The notes beneath the pieces are model-generated. The model was given only the letters and a program-made list of their open reading frames with translations, made no database searches and was not told the DNA's origin. Position numbers and translations under genes: made by a program. Below, in pieces: positions 7,703 through 17,542 of a DNA stretch of 64,000 bases (positions are counted from its first letter, which is position 1; each line of letters opens with the position of its first letter). This DNA comes from Wielerella bovis (lineage in GTDB: Bacteria > Pseudomonadota > Gammaproteobacteria > Burkholderiales > Neisseriaceae), in contig NZ_CP092361.1 in NCBI RefSeq assembly GCF_022354465.1, positions 806,001-870,000 on the forward strand, written 5' to 3'.

Positions 7703-9454
7703 ATGAAAATTAAAATATTAGAAATTAAAAACTGGCGTTCTATCAAAGAATTAAAAATTACAGCACAAGATTTGATGATTATTATTGGACAAAATAATCA
7801 TGGCAAATCAAATCTGTTATCTGCAATTTTATTCTTTTTTGGAGAAATAAAACCCCAAGATTTGGATTTCTCGCAAGGTTCAAGCGAATTATTTGTAGAA
7901 ATTGAATTTGAAAATCTTGATGTGCAAGATTTGAGTACTTTTGGTAAATATGTAACCAATAATCAAACAGTAAAAGTTAGAAAAACTGCATATTTTGGCG
8001 GTAGCTTTGATTATCGTGGCTGGATTGAAATATGTGAACAAGACTTTTTAAAAGAAGCTAACGCTAGTAATTATACAAAGCGCGAGACTGCTGAAAGTTT
8101 GCCTTTTGCTCAATATTTACCACCGTCAGGTAAAATTACTAAACAAAATATTATTGATGCACAACAAGCCTATATTCAAAATAATGCCGACCAAATTCAA
8201 TGGAATTATGAGTTAGAAACAACAAATTTTATGGGTTTGAAATCGGTTGCCAAAGGAATTTTTGGCGAAGTTTACTTTTTGCCTGCAATTAAAAATGCTA
8301 GTGATGATTTTTCTTCAAAAGAAACAAGTATTTTTGGTAAATTATTAGGAGAGGTAATTAATGAAATGTCTCAAAATAATTCTGATTGGAATGGTACAAA
8401 AGAATTAGTTGCTGAATTATTTGCTAAATTTAATAAATATATTGATGGACAGGAGAATACTAGTAGACCACAGCAGCTAATTCAATTTGAAAATGAATTA
8501 TCAGCAGAATTAAATTCATGGGGAGCAAATTTTGACATTCATATCAGCCCGCCTGATATTGATGCTATATTTAAAGCAAATACATCAGTATGGATAAATG
8601 ATGGCGCACGCACAGATATTGCAAGAAAAGGACATGGTTTACAACGAGCTGTAACCATTGCTTTAATTCAATTAATTGCGAACCGTCAATTACAAGAAAC
8701 ACAAAATAATGAAATAACCAATAGAAGTGTATCTAAATCTCGCTATTTTATTTTTGAAGAACCTGAATTATATCTACACCCACAAGCACAACGTGCATTA
8801 TTTAAAATGTTCACTGATTTATCTAATAATAATCAAGTGGTTTTGTGTACTCATTCTAATAATTTAATTGATTTAGAGAAATATAAATCAATTTATATTG
8901 TAAAAAAAGAAAGTGAAGAAATAGGTAGTAAAGTTATTCAATGTACAGAAGAATTATTTGATGGTGGAGAAAAGAAAAAATGGGATTTAATTTCTTGGAT
9001 AAATCCTGATAGAAGTGAGCTATTTTTTGCAACAAAAGTAATCTTGGTTGAAGGAGCAACAGAAAAAGCTATTATTCCTGCATTAGCAAATAAACTTCAA
9101 TGCTTCAAATATGATTACACTGTAATTGATTGTGGTTCAAAAAATAATCTTCCAGCATATATTCGATTGCTAAATAAATTTTCTATCCCATATGTTGCCG
9201 TGTATGATAGAGACCACCAAACTAGAAAGAATCAACAGGCACGAGAACTGGCTGATAGTGATTCTAGAAAAATTGAAGAACTAATTGATACCAATTTTGG
9301 AAAAAGTATTGTATTTATTAATGATATTGAAGAAGAGCTTGGTTTTGAGGCTGGCACAACTGGTAAACCATTTGCGGCATTACAAAAAATTGACGAAGAA
9401 GCCTTTTCTTTATCAAGTCAATTAGCTGAAAAAATTAAACAAATTTATCAATAA
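7703..9454 (+). CDS. OLD-family ATPase/TOPRIM nuclease
   Basis: This 583-residue protein has an ABC/SMC-like ATPase split around a coil and a C-terminal TOPRIM domain, as in the overcoming-lysogenization-defect (OLD) nucleases. Visible are Walker A GQNNHGKS (29-36), Walker B/D-loop FEEPELYLHP (E352/E353), then TOPRIM VEGATEK (E450) and YDRD (D502, D504). OLD proteins cut DNA and several are anti-phage factors. There is no adjacent UvrD-like helicase, so this is not a Gabija pair; it resembles stand-alone class 1 OLD. AAGGA precedes the ATG. The gene is AT-rich compared with hrpA and carries no internal DUS, consistent with recent transfer. Confidence 0.85.
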   Translation: MKIKILEIKNWRSIKELKITAQDLMIIIGQNNHGKSNLLSAILFFFGEIKPQDLDFSQGSSELFVEIEFENLDVQDLSTFGKYVTNNQTVKVRKTAYFGGSFDYRGWIEICEQDFLKEANASNYTKRETAESLPFAQYLPPSGKITKQNIIDAQQAYIQNNADQIQWNYELETTNFMGLKSVAKGIFGEVYFLPAIKNASDDFSSKETSIFGKLLGEVINEMSQNNSDWNGTKELVAELFAKFNKYIDGQENTSRPQQLIQFENELSAELNSWGANFDIHISPPDIDAIFKANTSVWINDGARTDIARKGHGLQRAVTIALIQLIANRQLQETQNNEITNRSVSKSRYFIFEEPELYLHPQAQRALFKMFTDLSNNNQVVLCTHSNNLIDLEKYKSIYIVKKESEEIGSKVIQCTEELFDGGEKKKWDLISWINPDRSELFFATKVILVEGATEKAIIPALANKLQCFKYDYTVIDCGSKNNLPAYIRLLNKFSIPYVAVYDRDHQTRKNQQARELADSDSRKIEELIDTNFGKSIVFINDIEEELGFEAGTTGKPFAALQKIDEEAFSLSSQLAEKIKQIYQ

Positions 9455-9499
9455 AAATTATGTCTAAATTTTTCAGGTTGTCTGAAAGGAATCATAAAA

Positions 9500-9658
9500 A
9501 TGCCCGAACTCCCAGAAGTAGAAACCACCCTACGCGGCATTGCCCCACACATACGCGGCAAAAAAATCGCCCAAACCCTTGTGCGCCAAGCCAAATTACG
9601 CTGGCAAATTCCTGCCGATTTGGCGGAAACTTTGCACAAACAAACGGTACGCGAATAG
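9500..9658 (+). pseudogene. mutM: Truncated duplicate of mutM 5' end
   Basis: The first 52 codons match the intact mutM at 11470 nearly base for base ([18 protein letters not shown], then [12 protein letters not shown]), ending with a stop right after TVRE. The two copies differ at scattered sites, so this is a diverged or foreign copy rather than a fresh duplication. The catalytic Pro2/Glu3 are present but the rest of the enzyme is missing. The fragment and the intact gene bracket the SWIM gene. Confidence 0.9.
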
Positions 9659-9668
9659 GCTGGGTTTA

Positions 9669-9697
9669 AGGCAGCCTGAAAAATTTTCAGGCTGCCT
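9669..9697. terminator. DUS inverted-repeat terminator
   Basis: AGGCAGCCTGAA and its reverse complement are separated by 5 bases, downstream of the mutM fragment (+) and the SWIM gene (-). It can act as a bidirectional terminator. Confidence 0.65.
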
Positions 9698-9704
9698 CCC
9701 TCAA

Positions 9705-11348
9705 TCAAAACTTCAATTTCCTCAATTCCTCCTGCAAAGCAGGTTTACGCGGAAATTTCGCTTTAACTGTTTCCAGCAATTTCATTAAATCTTTTTGAAA
9801 AACAGGAAATTGCCTGCCCACATTTTGCATATTCGCAACCCAATCTTGATAGCCAGCTCGCGAACCAGCATGTTCAATTTCCCAACGCAATATCTGCACA
9901 AATTGTGGCAACAACACCAAAACTTGATTTTCGGTCAAACTCGGTGCAAATTCCAGCAATTCCGATAAAGATTTGCTTTGTTTCAACATTTCCAATAATT
10001 CAGGCTGCCTGCATTCTTCTCGTAAAAAGCACAAATAATTGTGGCGCGATAATTTTTTCATTTTGGGCGCAATTTTATGGCATTCACGTTCCCAATTTTC
10101 GGGTGTAATCGTCTGTTTCCATTCACGATACAGCGACATCAATTCATCATCAAACAGCATGGTGGCAAACATCATTTCATACAAAAGTTGCGATTTTTCT
10201 TGAATTTTCCCTTGCTTATCATAAGCTTGAACCAATTTCCTTTGCAAATCCGCCACAATGCCACGTTTTTGTTTTTCTTCTGCCAAAACAATGCCTTGCT
10301 TAATCAATGCTTCCATTAAAGGATAATTGCCTTCCTTTTCCGCATTTTCTATCGCCATATCCCGAAATGCAGGAAAATTCATACTTTTTTCAAAAAAATC
10401 ATCGGCTTCATTAGCATTCAATGTTTTCAGCAGTTTCCATTTTTCCAAAGTATATTTTTCATAATAATAAGTGCTACCATTTTGATATTTCTGAATTTGT
10501 GTATTCAAAAAATCCAACCATTCATCATATTTCTCCTGATTTGCCCACATGATTGTGCGATAATCATAGCAATCTGAATAAATATAATCCATATAATCTA
10601 TATAGTATGGATTGACCAAAATGTTATCCAAATGCGCGGCGATTTGCATTTGTAGATTTTCAGGCAGCCTGCGATTACTCACCACTTTGCCTAAAAAATA
10701 CGATAAATTGTCTACACAATCTTGAATGTCTTCATCAACATAGTCGTTTTTTGCGATGCAATTATCCGCTTCCGCCCACAATGCCAAAACGCCTTGCGCC
10801 AAAATTTCATCGCTTTGCTTATCCAATTCATTCAACCACTTATTGCAAGCATGCTCATTAACTTCAATGCAATCAACGTATTTATTATACGAAAAAAAGG
10901 TTTTGGCTTTTTTAGCGAAATTTTCGGGTGCATTGGGTTTGCCCAGTTGCAGCAAATTCAGAATTTGCTCACAATTTTCATGGCTTTGTTGGGCGAGTTT
11001 GAGCAGCAATTCGCGCAATTTTTCCGTGTCCAATTTGGCTAATTCGGTTTTGATTTCTTTAATTTGTGATTTCATATCAATGATTTGTTCTGTATTTTCT
11101 TGAATGGCATACCACAAAGCAGCCTGATGTTTGCACACATCGCCCCAATCGTAGGGGCAATCGCATGTGCCATTTTTCCAGTCGCCTTGCGCGTTCAGTT
11201 GGATTTCACAATTGTAGTTTTCTGAACCGTGTACGCTGGCTGAAAAATGGTTTTCATTGATTTTAATGATGTTTTTGACTTTATTTTGCTGAAAATAGGC
11301 GTAACCGCGTTGTGCGATTTCAGCAGGGATATTTTTTGGGGATTTCAT
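9705..11348 (-). CDS. SWIM zinc-finger protein
   Basis: This 547-residue protein has an N-terminal SWIM zinc finger, C62-x-C64-x7-C72-x-H74 (GTCDCPYDWGDVCKH), followed by a long helical region rich in Lys, Glu and Trp that looks like an alpha-solenoid. SWIM domains bind DNA or protein, and some bacterial members accompany SNF2 helicases, but none is seen here. The gene lies between the truncated and intact mutM copies, so it is probable cargo. No clear ribosome-binding site precedes the ATG at 11348. A DUS is translated at about 10660. Confidence 0.8.
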   Translation of the reverse strand: MKSPKNIPAEIAQRGYAYFQQNKVKNIIKINENHFSASVHGSENYNCEIQLNAQGDWKNGTCDCPYDWGDVCKHQAALWYAIQENTEQIIDMKSQIKEIKTELAKLDTEKLRELLLKLAQQSHENCEQILNLLQLGKPNAPENFAKKAKTFFSYNKYVDCIEVNEHACNKWLNELDKQSDEILAQGVLALWAEADNCIAKNDYVDEDIQDCVDNLSYFLGKVVSNRRLPENLQMQIAAHLDNILVNPYYIDYMDYIYSDCYDYRTIMWANQEKYDEWLDFLNTQIQKYQNGSTYYYEKYTLEKWKLLKTLNANEADDFFEKSMNFPAFRDMAIENAEKEGNYPLMEALIKQGIVLAEEKQKRGIVADLQRKLVQAYDKQGKIQEKSQLLYEMMFATMLFDDELMSLYREWKQTITPENWERECHKIAPKMKKLSRHNYLCFLREECRQPELLEMLKQSKSLSELLEFAPSLTENQVLVLLPQFVQILRWEIEHAGSRAGYQDWVANMQNVGRQFPVFQKDLMKLLETVKAKFPRKPALQEELRKLKF

Positions 11349-11469
11349 GGCTGTGTTTTAAAATAAAACAAGATAATGCAATCATATCATCAATTTGTGT
11401 TCAGGCTGCCTGAATATGAAGTCAATCTGTTAAAATTTCGTTTCCTTTATTTTTTGTGGAAAAATCATC

Positions 11470-12288
11470 ATGCCCGAACTCCCAGAAGTAGAAACCACCC
11501 TACGCGGCATTGCCCCACACATCAAGGGCAAAAAAATCGACCAAACCCTTGTGCGCCAAGCTAAGTTGCGCTGGCAAATTCCGGCCGAGCTGGCGGAAAT
11601 TTTGCATGGGCAAACGGTGCGCGAATGCACACGCCGCGCCAAATATTTGTTGATTCAGTTTGATACAGGCGTGTTGATTGTGCATTTGGGTATGTCAGGT
11701 AGCCTGCGGATTTGGCGCGACAATGCGCCCGAGCCGTCCAAACACGACCATGTGGATTTGGTGTTTGATGACGGCACGGTGCTGCGCTACCACGACCCGC
11801 GCCGTTTTGGGGCGATTTTGTGGCTCGCTGGCGTGGCGGAACACCATGATTTACTGAAAAATCTGGGCGTTGAGCCTTTGTCGGACGATTTCACGCCCGA
11901 ATATTTGTTGGCAAAATTGCAAGGCAAAAGCCGCGCCATCAAACTGATGATTATGGACAACGCGATTGTGGTTGGCGTGGGTAATATTTACGCGAATGAA
12001 AGCCTGTTTCAGGCTGCTTTGTTGCCTAATCGCCCAGCCAAATCATTGAATTTACAAGATTGTGCCAACTTGGTCGCCGCCATCAAACAAATCCTGCAAC
12101 GCGCCATTGACACAGGCGGCAGTACCCTGCGCGATTTCGTGGACAGCGAAGGCAAAAGCGGCTATTTTCAACAAGAATACAAGGTTTACGGTCGCGCAGG
12201 TTCAGGCTGCCTGAAATGCGGCGGCTTGATTGAAAAATCGGTTTTGGGGCAACGTGGCACGTTTTATTGCCCGAATTGTCAAAAATAG
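11470..12288 (+). CDS. mutM: Formamidopyrimidine-DNA glycosylase (MutM/Fpg)
   Basis: This 272-residue base-excision repair enzyme removes 8-oxoguanine and formamidopyrimidines and nicks the abasic site. The N-terminus MPELPEVET supplies catalytic Pro2 and Glu3. HLGMSGSLR, the GVGNIYANE helix-two-turn-helix and a C-terminal CxxC-x16-CxxC zinc finger (CLKCGG...CPNC) are all present. Part of the finger is encoded by a DUS. The length is normal for the family and the gene looks complete. Confidence 0.97.
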   Translation: MPELPEVETTLRGIAPHIKGKKIDQTLVRQAKLRWQIPAELAEILHGQTVRECTRRAKYLLIQFDTGVLIVHLGMSGSLRIWRDNAPEPSKHDHVDLVFDDGTVLRYHDPRRFGAILWLAGVAEHHDLLKNLGVEPLSDDFTPEYLLAKLQGKSRAIKLMIMDNAIVVGVGNIYANESLFQAALLPNRPAKSLNLQDCANLVAAIKQILQRAIDTGGSTLRDFVDSEGKSGYFQQEYKVYGRAGSGCLKCGGLIEKSVLGQRGTFYCPNCQK

Positions 12289-12677
12289 ATGGGATTATTT
12301 GAAACCAATTTGGCAGAAAAGATTCGAGCAAGATAATCTATTTTAAAGGATTTTTTAATATTATTTTTGTAAAAACAATAGATTATTGTAGCTATCTTTT
12401 AACTTTATAAGATTGTTTATCTTTATTTTTCTTAAAACAATTATTATTTACTTTATCTTTAGAGTAGAGTTATAATACTAGGGTTGGTGGTAATTCGTTT
12501 GCGGTTGGATTTGATGCTAAATTCTCCAAAATTTAATACTCATCAATGGGTGATATTGGTGAGTATTTTTGACACAGAGATTTGGTAATTTTAACCCCAA
12601 AACAACTGCGAAATGAATTGTCAGCAGCTCCTAGTAATATGAAATTTTCTACAACTAGAATTTAAGGAGAAATATTG
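12289..12677. other. AT-rich intergenic region with one hairpin
   Basis: No convincing gene was found in these 389 bases. A hairpin at about 12535-12567 (AATACTCA...TGAGTATT) is followed by a run of T and could be a rho-independent terminator on the + strand, although it lies about 250 bases after mutM. Confidence 0.4.
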
Positions 12678-13344
12678 ATGAATATGCAAAAACTTTTGAT
12701 TTCGTTATTCGTAATTTCTGCATTAAATGCATGTGGTCAAAATCATCAAGATAATGTAGCAACTATTCAAACTCAAGAGCAATCTGCAACAGAAATGCTT
12801 TCTACTGAATCTAAATTATGGCAGTCTACTGATAGTAAAATAACTTTCCTCATTGGGAAGGTAACACCAAAATTAAAAAGTATCACCGAACCTGCATATT
12901 TTGCTAAATCATCAGCTCAATTAGATAAAGATGGGCAATTTAGCATGAGTATTGATTTACAAAGTGTTAATACGGATATTGAAATTCGTAATCAACGTTT
13001 GAAAGATTGGTTTTTTGAAACCAGTAAGTTTCCAACTGCAACTGTAAAAGGAAAATTGGATTCTGTTGCCATTAATCAAATGAAAATAGGTGATAGATAT
13101 TTTATTATTAGACCAAGCTTTGGTATTAAATTTACATGGGCAGGATATTGATATTATTGCGCCTTTACTCATCAGTCGTACTTCTAAAAATAAAATTATT
13201 GTAAATACACGCCATCCTGTTATTCTAGATGTAAGACAAATGAATATGCTTAATGAAGTTTCAAAGTTAGTTGAAGGTATGGGTTTGTCATCTATTTGGG
13301 AACAAGTACCTATTTTTTTCTATGGTGAATTTACTACAAAATAA
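12678..13344 (+). pseudogene. YceI-like lipoprotein, frameshifted
   Basis: The frame opens at ATG 12678 behind AAGGAGA and encodes a lipoprotein signal (SALNAC) followed by a YceI-type polyisoprenoid-binding domain, ending at 13151. The rest of the domain (LDQALVLNLHGQDI... to FFYGEFTTK, stop at 13344) continues in the +1 frame from about 13095. A single-base indel between about 13090 and 13115 explains this. It is either a mutated gene or a sequencing error. The next gene overlaps none of it. Confidence 0.7.
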
Positions 13345-13351
13345 GTATATT

Positions 13352-14185
13352 ATGAACATGAAAAAAAGTGCTTTATCTATATTAAGTTGCTGTATCAGTT
13401 TACTTTTATTAAATGCCTGTACTGAAAAAGTTGAAACTGGTATTTCTGCGAAAACAGATGTCCAACCAACAGTCGGTCAAACATTAAAAAATAATTTCCC
13501 AGTTTATACTGTGGCAGTAGATCCTGCTTATCCCCCTTATAGTTTTTGGACAGATAAGGGAAGTATGCAAGGTTTGGATATTGAGATTTTAAATAAAATT
13601 GCTGAATTAGAGGGATTTTTAATTAATTATCGTTCTTATCCACGTAATCAAATTATCAATACTTCGAAGATTGATACGATAGATATCGTTGCATCAGGTA
13701 TGAATGAAGCAGAGACTAAAATACATGATATTCAATTCAGTCAACCATATTACGAATCTCAAAATTGTGTAATTGAGTTACGATATGAAAGTTCTGATAC
13801 ATGGATAAACAAACGCATTGCTGTACTTAAAGATGATGTGCATTCGCAGAAACAACTGATTGAGCAAGGTATTAAACCAGAACAATTTATTTCTGCTGGT
13901 TCATACTATTTAGTATTATCTGCATTGATGAAAAATGAAGCTGACTCTGCTGTAGGGAACTGTGTTACATTGAGTTATCATGCTAATGGAGATATGTTAG
14001 AAAAATATCCTTTTTCTATTCAATATATTGATGATGAAAATAAAATTAACAAGATTTCTTTTGTTGTTGGTAAAGACAAAACTGAAATTTTAGATAAGAT
14101 CAATTCAGGTTTATCCAAATTAAAGCAGAATGGGGAATTGCAGGAGTTGATTGATAAATGGATTAAATCTCCACGTTCTGAATAA
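13352..14185 (+). CDS. Solute-binding lipoprotein of an amino-acid ABC transporter
   Basis: This 277-residue lipoprotein (signal ending LLLLNAC) belongs to the type 3 periplasmic binding-protein family: VAVDPAYPPYSFW, GLDIEILNKIAELE, DIVASGMNEAETK and a C-terminal LKQNGELQELIDKW. It probably captures an amino acid or similar small molecule. No permease or ATPase gene is adjacent. ATG 13352 is used; a preceding in-frame extension overlaps the YceI frame. The stop codon abuts a Correia-like element at 14186. Confidence 0.85.
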   Translation: MNMKKSALSILSCCISLLLLNACTEKVETGISAKTDVQPTVGQTLKNNFPVYTVAVDPAYPPYSFWTDKGSMQGLDIEILNKIAELEGFLINYRSYPRNQIINTSKIDTIDIVASGMNEAETKIHDIQFSQPYYESQNCVIELRYESSDTWINKRIAVLKDDVHSQKQLIEQGIKPEQFISAGSYYLVLSALMKNEADSAVGNCVTLSYHANGDMLEKYPFSIQYIDDENKINKISFVVGKDKTEILDKINSGLSKLKQNGELQELIDKWIKSPRSE

Positions 14186-14290
14186 TATAGTGGATTCACT
14201 AAATCAGGACAAGGCGATAGCGACCGCTGTGTACAGCTAGTACATAAGGGAGCTGACAACGCTGTACTGGTTTAAATTGAATTCACTATA
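14186..14290. repeat. Correia-like element (CREE/NEMIS type)
   Basis: This 105-bp element runs from TATAGTGGATTCA to GAATTCACTATA, with internal AGGACAAGGCGA and AACGCTGTACTGG blocks that mirror each other. It begins immediately after the stop codon of the preceding gene and may supply its terminator. Confidence 0.85.
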
Positions 14291-14371
14291 AACACATGGA
14301 TACTTGCATTTGACCTTGAAGCATAAAATTTATTCGGATTCAAAAATTTGATTTACAGGGATTCGTTATAA

Positions 14372-14460
14372 TCTGAAACATTTCCCAATCTCCCAAAAAG
14401 TCCTCTAGATTCTTTCTAACAAAGAATTTAGAGGACTTTTCTATGCGCATCTTGCTACCA
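14372..14460 (+). mobile_element. Remnant of an IS5-family (IS1106-like) end
   Basis: A hairpin (AGTCCTCTAGATTC...GAATTTAGAGGACT) preceded by a GAAAC-type end matches the terminal hairpin of the IS5-family element at 27150-27212. No transposase follows, so only the end survives. Confidence 0.5.
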
Positions 14461-14462
14461 AC

Positions 14463-15364
14463 TATAGTCAATTCAAAATAAAATAGTACAATACCCTATT
14501 TTCTAGGATTTAAAAAATGGCACATTCAACTGAACTGCGAAATAAAGCATTAAATTATTATGAACAATGCAAAAATATCAGTAAAGTTTCCCAAGCTTAC
14601 CAAATATCCAGAAATACACTCTACCTATGGATACGCTTAAAAGAGCAAACAGGCAGCTTAAATCATCAAGTAAAGGGACAAAATGCCAATAAATTAAACA
14701 GTCAAAAATTGGCTGAATATGTGCAACAACACCCTGATGCTTATTTATATGAAATAGCTGAACATTTTCATTGTTCAAAATCAGCCATTTTTTATGCACT
14801 CAAAAGAATGGGTATCACGCGTAAAAAAAGACCACCACATACAAAGAACAAGACCTAAATAAAGTAAAGCATTATTTAAATCAACTGGCTGAATTTTTTG
14901 ATTATCAGCATGTTTATTTGGATGAAACAGGATTTGATACTTACTTGTTTCGTCCTTATGCGCGTAGTCCAAAGGGACAGGTCATCAAAGCCCAAATCAG
15001 TGGTAAAAAGTACCAACGTTTATCGCTTGTTGCCGCACAAATCGGCAATAAACTGATTGCACCAATGATTTATCAAAACACAATGACCAGTGCTTTTTTT
15101 GAAACATGGTTTGAGCAATGTTACCTGTAGAAATAAGAAATCTGTCATTATTTTAGATAATGCACGATTTCATCGTATGGGTATTTTGCGTGAAATGGCG
15201 CACAAATGGGGGCATAAAATTTTGCCGCTTGCGCCTTATTCACCAGAGCTTAATCCCATAGAACAAACATGGGCAAACATTAAGAGATATATGCGAACCA
15301 TGTTACCTTGTGGAAGGCATTTTACTGATACGTTAGTGTCCTATTCTTATTTTAACTGACTATA
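14463..15364 (+). mobile_element. IS630-family insertion sequence
   Basis: The element is bounded by imperfect inverted ends TATAGTCAATTCAAAATA and, at the right, the complement of TATAGTCAGTTAAAATAA, each starting with TA as expected for IS630/Tc1-type insertion at TA. It contains one broken transposase gene. A partial inverted copy lies at 16328-16621. Confidence 0.75.
14517..15359 (+). pseudogene. IS630-family transposase (frameshifted)
   Basis: An N-terminal helix-turn-helix part (14517-14858; SQAYQISRNTLYLWI) is followed in the -1 frame by the DDE domain (YLDETGFDTYLFRPYA, then ILDNARFHR and LPLAPYSPELNPIEQTWA). The -1 shift falls at an A7 run (about 14822-14829) and may be programmed, as in other IS630 elements. 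A second shift near 15118-15130 breaks the DDE domain, so the copy is probably dead. Confidence 0.8.
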
Positions 15365-15384
15365 TAATTTATAATCAGTTAAAA

Positions 15385-15452
15385 TATAGTGGATTCAATT
15401 TGAATTAGGACAAGGCGACAGCGACCGCCGTGTACACACATAGTACATAAGG
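15385..15452. repeat. Truncated Correia-like element
   Basis: The left part of a Correia-like element (TATAGTGGATTCAATTTGAA through AGTACATAAGG) stops exactly where an IS481-family element begins, so the IS interrupted or replaced its right part. Confidence 0.75.
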
Positions 15453-16327
15453 TGTAGAAATAAACCGAGTTGTTTACACAACAGGTTGAGAAAAATAAGC
15501 TTGTAACACTTCAAATGGCGTATCGCCATTTAAGGAACTGTGCGGCTTTACAGTATTATAAAAATTCACAAAACGACATAATTCCTTTTGCCGATGCAAT
15601 GGATCAGTAAACTCTGTTTTCTCATACCACATCTGCATAATCGTTCGTATTACGCGTTCCGCTTTGCCATTGGTTTGTGGACGTGCTGGGCGAGTGAATT
15701 TTTGATTGATATTGTTTTCAAAACACGCCACACCAAACGCATGATTTGCCGCACCTTTGTATTCACTACCATTATCTGAATAAATGCAGTCAATTTGGTA
15801 TGGGCAAGGCTCTATGACTTGTTCAGTTAGAAATTTAGCCGCACTTGTAGCAGTTTTATCAGGCAAAATGGCAGCATACAACTCACGAGAAAAATCATCA
15901 ATAGCAACAAACAGATACTCATGTTTATCCGTTGCTTTTTGTCCTTTAAGTAAAGGTAAGCGTTTGGTATCTACATGTACCATTTCGCCAGGATAAGATT
16001 TATTGTATCGTTGTGCTTGCTTTTTGAGTTTCTCTTGAATTTCTCGTTCTACTTTGGCTAATCGTTTCATACCGTATTTTGCTTGTTTGAAACGATTGTT
16101 GGTGCTGTTTTGCGGTTTAAGTAGGCGAAGACGAGCGGCTTTCAGTACACGATAAATGGTTTGGCGACTAACCATAAAACGGCGAGCCAGTGAAGTAACG
16201 CTTTCTTTGTTTTGCGTATAAGCTAGCCAAATGGCTTGACGATGGTGTGGGGTAAGGCGAGTGTTCTTATGGATATTCATGGCAGTATTGTCTTTCAATA
16301 CTGTAAACAACGCTAGTAATTTCTACA
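15453..16327 (-). mobile_element. IS481-family insertion sequence
   Basis: Inverted ends TGTAGAAATAAACCGAGTTG at left and the complement of TGTAGAAATTACTAGCGTTG at right, both followed by TTTACA, bound an 875-bp element with one transposase gene. It joins a broken Correia-like element on the left to an inverted IS630 fragment on the right. Confidence 0.8.
15474..16280 (-). CDS. IS481-family transposase
   Basis: This 268-residue transposase has an N-terminal helix-turn-helix (VTSLARRFMVSRQTIYRVLK) and an rve DDE integrase core: VHVDTKRLP, IYSDNGSEYKG and NGKAERVIR carry the D, D and E. ATG 16280 (MNIHKN) fits the family better than the in-frame upstream start at 16310. It appears intact. Confidence 0.9.
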   Translation of the reverse strand: MNIHKNTRLTPHHRQAIWLAYTQNKESVTSLARRFMVSRQTIYRVLKAARLRLLKPQNSTNNRFKQAKYGMKRLAKVEREIQEKLKKQAQRYNKSYPGEMVHVDTKRLPLLKGQKATDKHEYLFVAIDDFSRELYAAILPDKTATSAAKFLTEQVIEPCPYQIDCIYSDNGSEYKGAANHAFGVACFENNINQKFTRPARPQTNGKAERVIRTIMQMWYEKTEFTDPLHRQKELCRFVNFYNTVKPHSSLNGDTPFEVLQAYFSQPVV

Positions 16328-16621
16328 CTTTACTTTATTTGGGTCTTGTTCTTTGTATGTGGTGGTCTTTTTTTACGTGTGATACCCATTCTTTTGAGTG
16401 CATAAAAAATGGCTGATTTTGAACAATTAAAAAGTTCAGCTATTTCATGTAAATAAGCATCAGGGTGTTGTTGCACATATTCAGCCAATTTTTGACTGTT
16501 TAATTTATTTGCATTTTGTCCCTTTACTTGATGATTTAAGCTGCCTGTTTGCTCTTTTAAGCGTATCCATAGGTAGAGCGTATTTCTGGATATTTGGTAA
16601 GCTTGGGCAACTTTACTGATA
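16328..16621 (-). pseudogene. Inverted fragment of the IS630 transposase gene
   Basis: This stretch is the reverse complement of about 14575-14870 and encodes part of the same helix-turn-helix region (QISRNTLYLWI) on the minus strand. It has no ends of its own and is cut by the IS481 element on one side and a second IS630-type element on the other. Confidence 0.8.
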
Positions 16622-16623
16622 TA

Positions 16624-17510
16624 GGTGTAGAATTAAATAAACGGTACACACAGGAGAACAGTTATGGCTTATTCACAAGATTATCGCCAAATGATTTTAG
16701 AAAAATTAAATTCGGGTTACAGCTACCGTGAATTGGCAGCGGAATATGGCATCAGTCGCAGTACCATTCAACTATGGAAAAAATGCATTGAACGTAAACC
16801 CTACCCCAAAAGAACCAATAAAATCAATGATGAATTATTGCGAAAAGACGTAGAACAATTTCCTGATGATTTTCAAAGAGAACGCGCTGTTCGCTTTAAC
16901 TGTTCACAAAGAGCCATTGGTGTGGCACTTAAACGGCTAAAAATCACTCAAAAAAAAGATTCTTAAACACCCCAAAGCTCAACCCGAAACAATTGAACAA
17001 TTTCTCTCATTAAAACAACAGTATGAGCAAGAGAAACGTCCTATTGTTTATATTGATGAAAGTGGTTTTAAAAACCAAACTTATCGTCCTTATGCCTATG
17101 CGCCAAGAGGACAAGTTTGTCATGGCAATCACAACTGGCAAATCAAAAACACAACCAATGCCATTGGCGCACTGTACCAAAATCAATTGATTGCAGTGGG
17201 TTTGTATGAATTCAGCATCAATTCAGATGTGTTTTATTCATGGGTTCAAAACGTTTTACTGCCACAATTACCGCCCAACAGTGTTTTGGTAATGGATAAT
17301 GCGACTTTTCACAAACGTCAGGACATTCAAGAGCTTATTGTTTTATAAGGGCATGTGATTTTATGGTTACCGCCATACTGTCCTGATTTGAATTTAATTG
17401 AGCACACTTGGGCTTGGATTAAACATTTACGTCAAGATTGGTTATTGGATTGCATTCACTCTTTGTTTTTTTATTTTACTTGGTTGTGTACCGAATTTTA
17501 ATTTCTTTAT
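16624..17510 (+). mobile_element. Second IS630-type insertion sequence (degraded)
   Basis: Approximate inverted ends (GAATTAAATAAACGGTACAC at left; complement of AAATTAAAATTCGGTACAC at right) flank a different IS630-family transposase from that at 14517. The exact ends are uncertain. Confidence 0.6.
16664..17501 (+). pseudogene. IS630-family transposase, second type (interrupted)
   Basis: The helix-turn-helix half (16664-16966; ELAAEYGISRSTIQLWKK) starts after AGGAG. A frame change at an A8 run (about 16950) leads to the DDE half (VYIDESGFKN, LVMDNATFHK, LPPYCPDLNLIEHTWAW). An in-frame TAA at 17346-17348 cuts the DDE half just before the last motif, so the copy is not functional without readthrough. 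Confidence 0.8.
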
Positions 17511-17542
17511 CTATATCATTATTTTTGTTGAAAACCCCAAAG

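Noticed and set aside
7703-9454. Gabija (GajA/GajB) system
   Set aside because: No UvrD-like helicase gene follows; downstream is a mutM fragment and a SWIM gene on the other strand.
12289-12677. Short reading frames in the mutM-YceI gap
   Set aside because: Interrupted by stops, without a ribosome-binding site or family match.
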